A stretch of DNA of 25,022 nt, from contig CATIYU010000139.1 in the NCBI GenBank assembly GCA_949739085.1, forward strand, positions 1 to 25,022. The letters are read 5' to 3'. The translations under genes were made by a program, and so were the position numbers. The notes under the pieces were generated by a model that was not told the origin of the DNA, did not search any database, and worked only from the letters and a program-made list of their open reading frames with translations. Below are positions 24,208-25,022 of the stretch, in pieces. How positions within the stretch are numbered: the stretch's first letter is position 1; each line of letters starts with the position of its first letter. This DNA is from an uncultured Eubacteriales bacterium (GTDB lineage Bacteria > Bacillota_A > Clostridia > Oscillospirales > Oscillospiraceae).

Positions 24208-24822
24208 ATGGGATATCTGGATACGTCAGGGCTGTCCCACTTTTGGAATCAGGTCAAAGCCGCCCTCTCGGCCAAGCAATCCGCCCTGACCCCGGACGAA
24301 AGCCTGCGCCTGACGGAGACTGGGGAGATCTCGGTAAGCCTGCCCAGCCGCGCGGTGACGCAGGCGGAGTATGAGGGACTGAGCGAGGGGGAGAAAGCGG
24401 GCAGGCTGTTCGTCATCACGGACGGGGAGTCGAAGCCGCTGGAGGGCGTTTCCATCCAGGAGTATGACACGGATGACGGCTGGCATGTGCGCAAGTGGTC
24501 GGACGGGTATGTGGAGATGCTGTACTCCGACCGGAAGGTCTACACCGGGTACGGCGTCTCCATACAGGGCGTTCTTTGGGGGAAAACCGGCGTGGCAAAA
24601 CACATTCCGTTCCCGGTAAAGCTGGTGGAAAAGTACCAGGAGACCGGTAACGTCACCACCTTTTCCGGATCGAGCACGACCCTGCTGCTGACAGAGGGGG
24701 ACGACACAGAGTTCTATCTGGACAAGACGCAGAATTACAGGACCATGGCGTTCAGCACCATCCCCATATCCGACGGCCAGGACCTGCGGGTGGAGATCCG
24801 CGTCGCGGGCCGGTGGAAGTGA
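24208..24822 (+). CDS. tail fibre protein, YLDxxGLxxFW head, GC-rich
   Basis: The 204-residue protein begins MGYLDTSGLSHFWNQVKAAL, related to the head of the preceding gene. It then carries SLPSRAVTQAEYEGLSEGEK (44-63), a linker motif seen in two other fibre genes here, and a beta-rich C-terminal domain (about 80-204) with DDGWHVRKWSDGYVEML. The GGGAG ribosome site lies at the end of the previous gene. From here to the window end GC is visibly higher than in the rest of the baseplate region, suggesting separate origin. It is probably a side fibre or receptor-binding piece. Confidence 0.7.
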   Translation: MGYLDTSGLSHFWNQVKAALSAKQSALTPDESLRLTETGEISVSLPSRAVTQAEYEGLSEGEKAGRLFVITDGESKPLEGVSIQEYDTDDGWHVRKWSDGYVEMLYSDRKVYTGYGVSIQGVLWGKTGVAKHIPFPVKLVEKYQETGNVTTFSGSSTTLLLTEGDDTEFYLDKTQNYRTMAFSTIPISDGQDLRVEIRVAGRWK

Positions 24823-24833
24823 GGTGAGAGGAA

Positions 24834-25022
24834 ATGAAACTGGCGTATGGAGGCCAGGAGATTGGGAATCTCAAGCAGCTGGAGGCGGGAACGGGGACCA
24901 CGATTGAGGCGGGGAAGATCAATGTGGCGCTGCCGGTGCGGAGCGTGACGGCGGCGGAGTACGCTGCCCTGCCGGAGGCGGAGAAGCAGGCGGACGTCCT
25001 GTACGCGGTGCCGGAATCGGGG
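24834..25022 (+). CDS. partial tail fibre protein (5' end only)
   Basis: An ATG at 24834 after GAGAGG opens an ORF that runs off the window after 63 codons. It begins MKLAYGGQEIGNLKQLEAG and contains ALPVRSVTAAEYAALPEAEK (32-51), matching the linker motif of the previous gene and of the fibre gene at 19671. The bases are GC-rich, like the previous gene. Only the N-terminus is visible, so size and tip domain are unknown. Confidence 0.65.
   Translation, partial: MKLAYGGQEIGNLKQLEAGTGTTIEAGKINVALPVRSVTAAEYAALPEAEKQADVLYAVPESG

Noticed and set aside
20585..25022. Diversity-generating retroelement acting on a fibre gene
   Set aside because: No reverse transcriptase, no paired template/variable repeats and no C-type lectin-like variable end are visible in the window.
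1..25022. tRNA genes, CRISPR arrays, rRNA or integration sites
   Set aside because: I saw no cloverleaf with a plausible anticodon stem, no regularly spaced direct repeats with unique spacers, and no integrase or attachment-like duplication.

Overview
The window is a contiguous piece of the late structural region of a long-tailed, siphovirus-type phage or prophage of a low- to mid-GC Gram-positive host. Strong AGGAGG-type ribosome sites, tightly packed co-directional genes, and the families present (TP901-type tape measure, Dit, Tal, XkdX-like tail, 'YLDxxGL' fibre heads) fit a phage of gut Clostridia/Oscillospiraceae. The sequence does not show whether it is a free phage or an integrated prophage, and no integration, lysis or capsid genes are present.

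Layout: 1-1.2 kb holds a major tail tube-like protein with highly biased codons and a small Cys-rich protein. At 1.24-2.93 kb are an unexpected RusA-like endonuclease, a tail-assembly-chaperone-like protein and a coupled protein of unknown role. At 2.93-3.30 kb is the only large gap in the window. It holds a 256-bp element bounded by a perfect 19-bp inverted repeat, with an outward-lying antisense promoter (TTGTAA, 17 bp, TGATATAAT), nested RNA hairpins and a 24-codon, very basic ORF with an ideal ribosome site on the minus strand, followed by a plus-strand intrinsic terminator. At 3.30-11.34 kb is a giant tape measure (2680 aa). At 11.4-15.9 kb are Dit and a 1236-aa Tal/baseplate hub. From 15.9 kb to the end are about 14 baseplate, fibre and receptor-binding genes. 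They include a seven-repeat beta-propeller protein and, at the 3' end, a run of very short fibre-module genes with sharply higher GC.

How the parts fit: tube protein, chaperone and tape measure build the tail shaft. Dit and Tal close the tip. The BppU-like, Fn3-like, propeller and modular fibre proteins probably form the host-recognition apparatus. All main genes are on the plus strand with stop/start overlaps or short spacers, so they probably form one late operon. Several terminator-like hairpins lie just upstream of gene starts inside this operon (1193, 3245, 11354, 17196), suggesting antitermination or RNA processing.

The best candidate for something undescribed is the antisense mini-cassette at 2944-3228. 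All functional calls are from reading the sequence and recalling family features; no database search was run.
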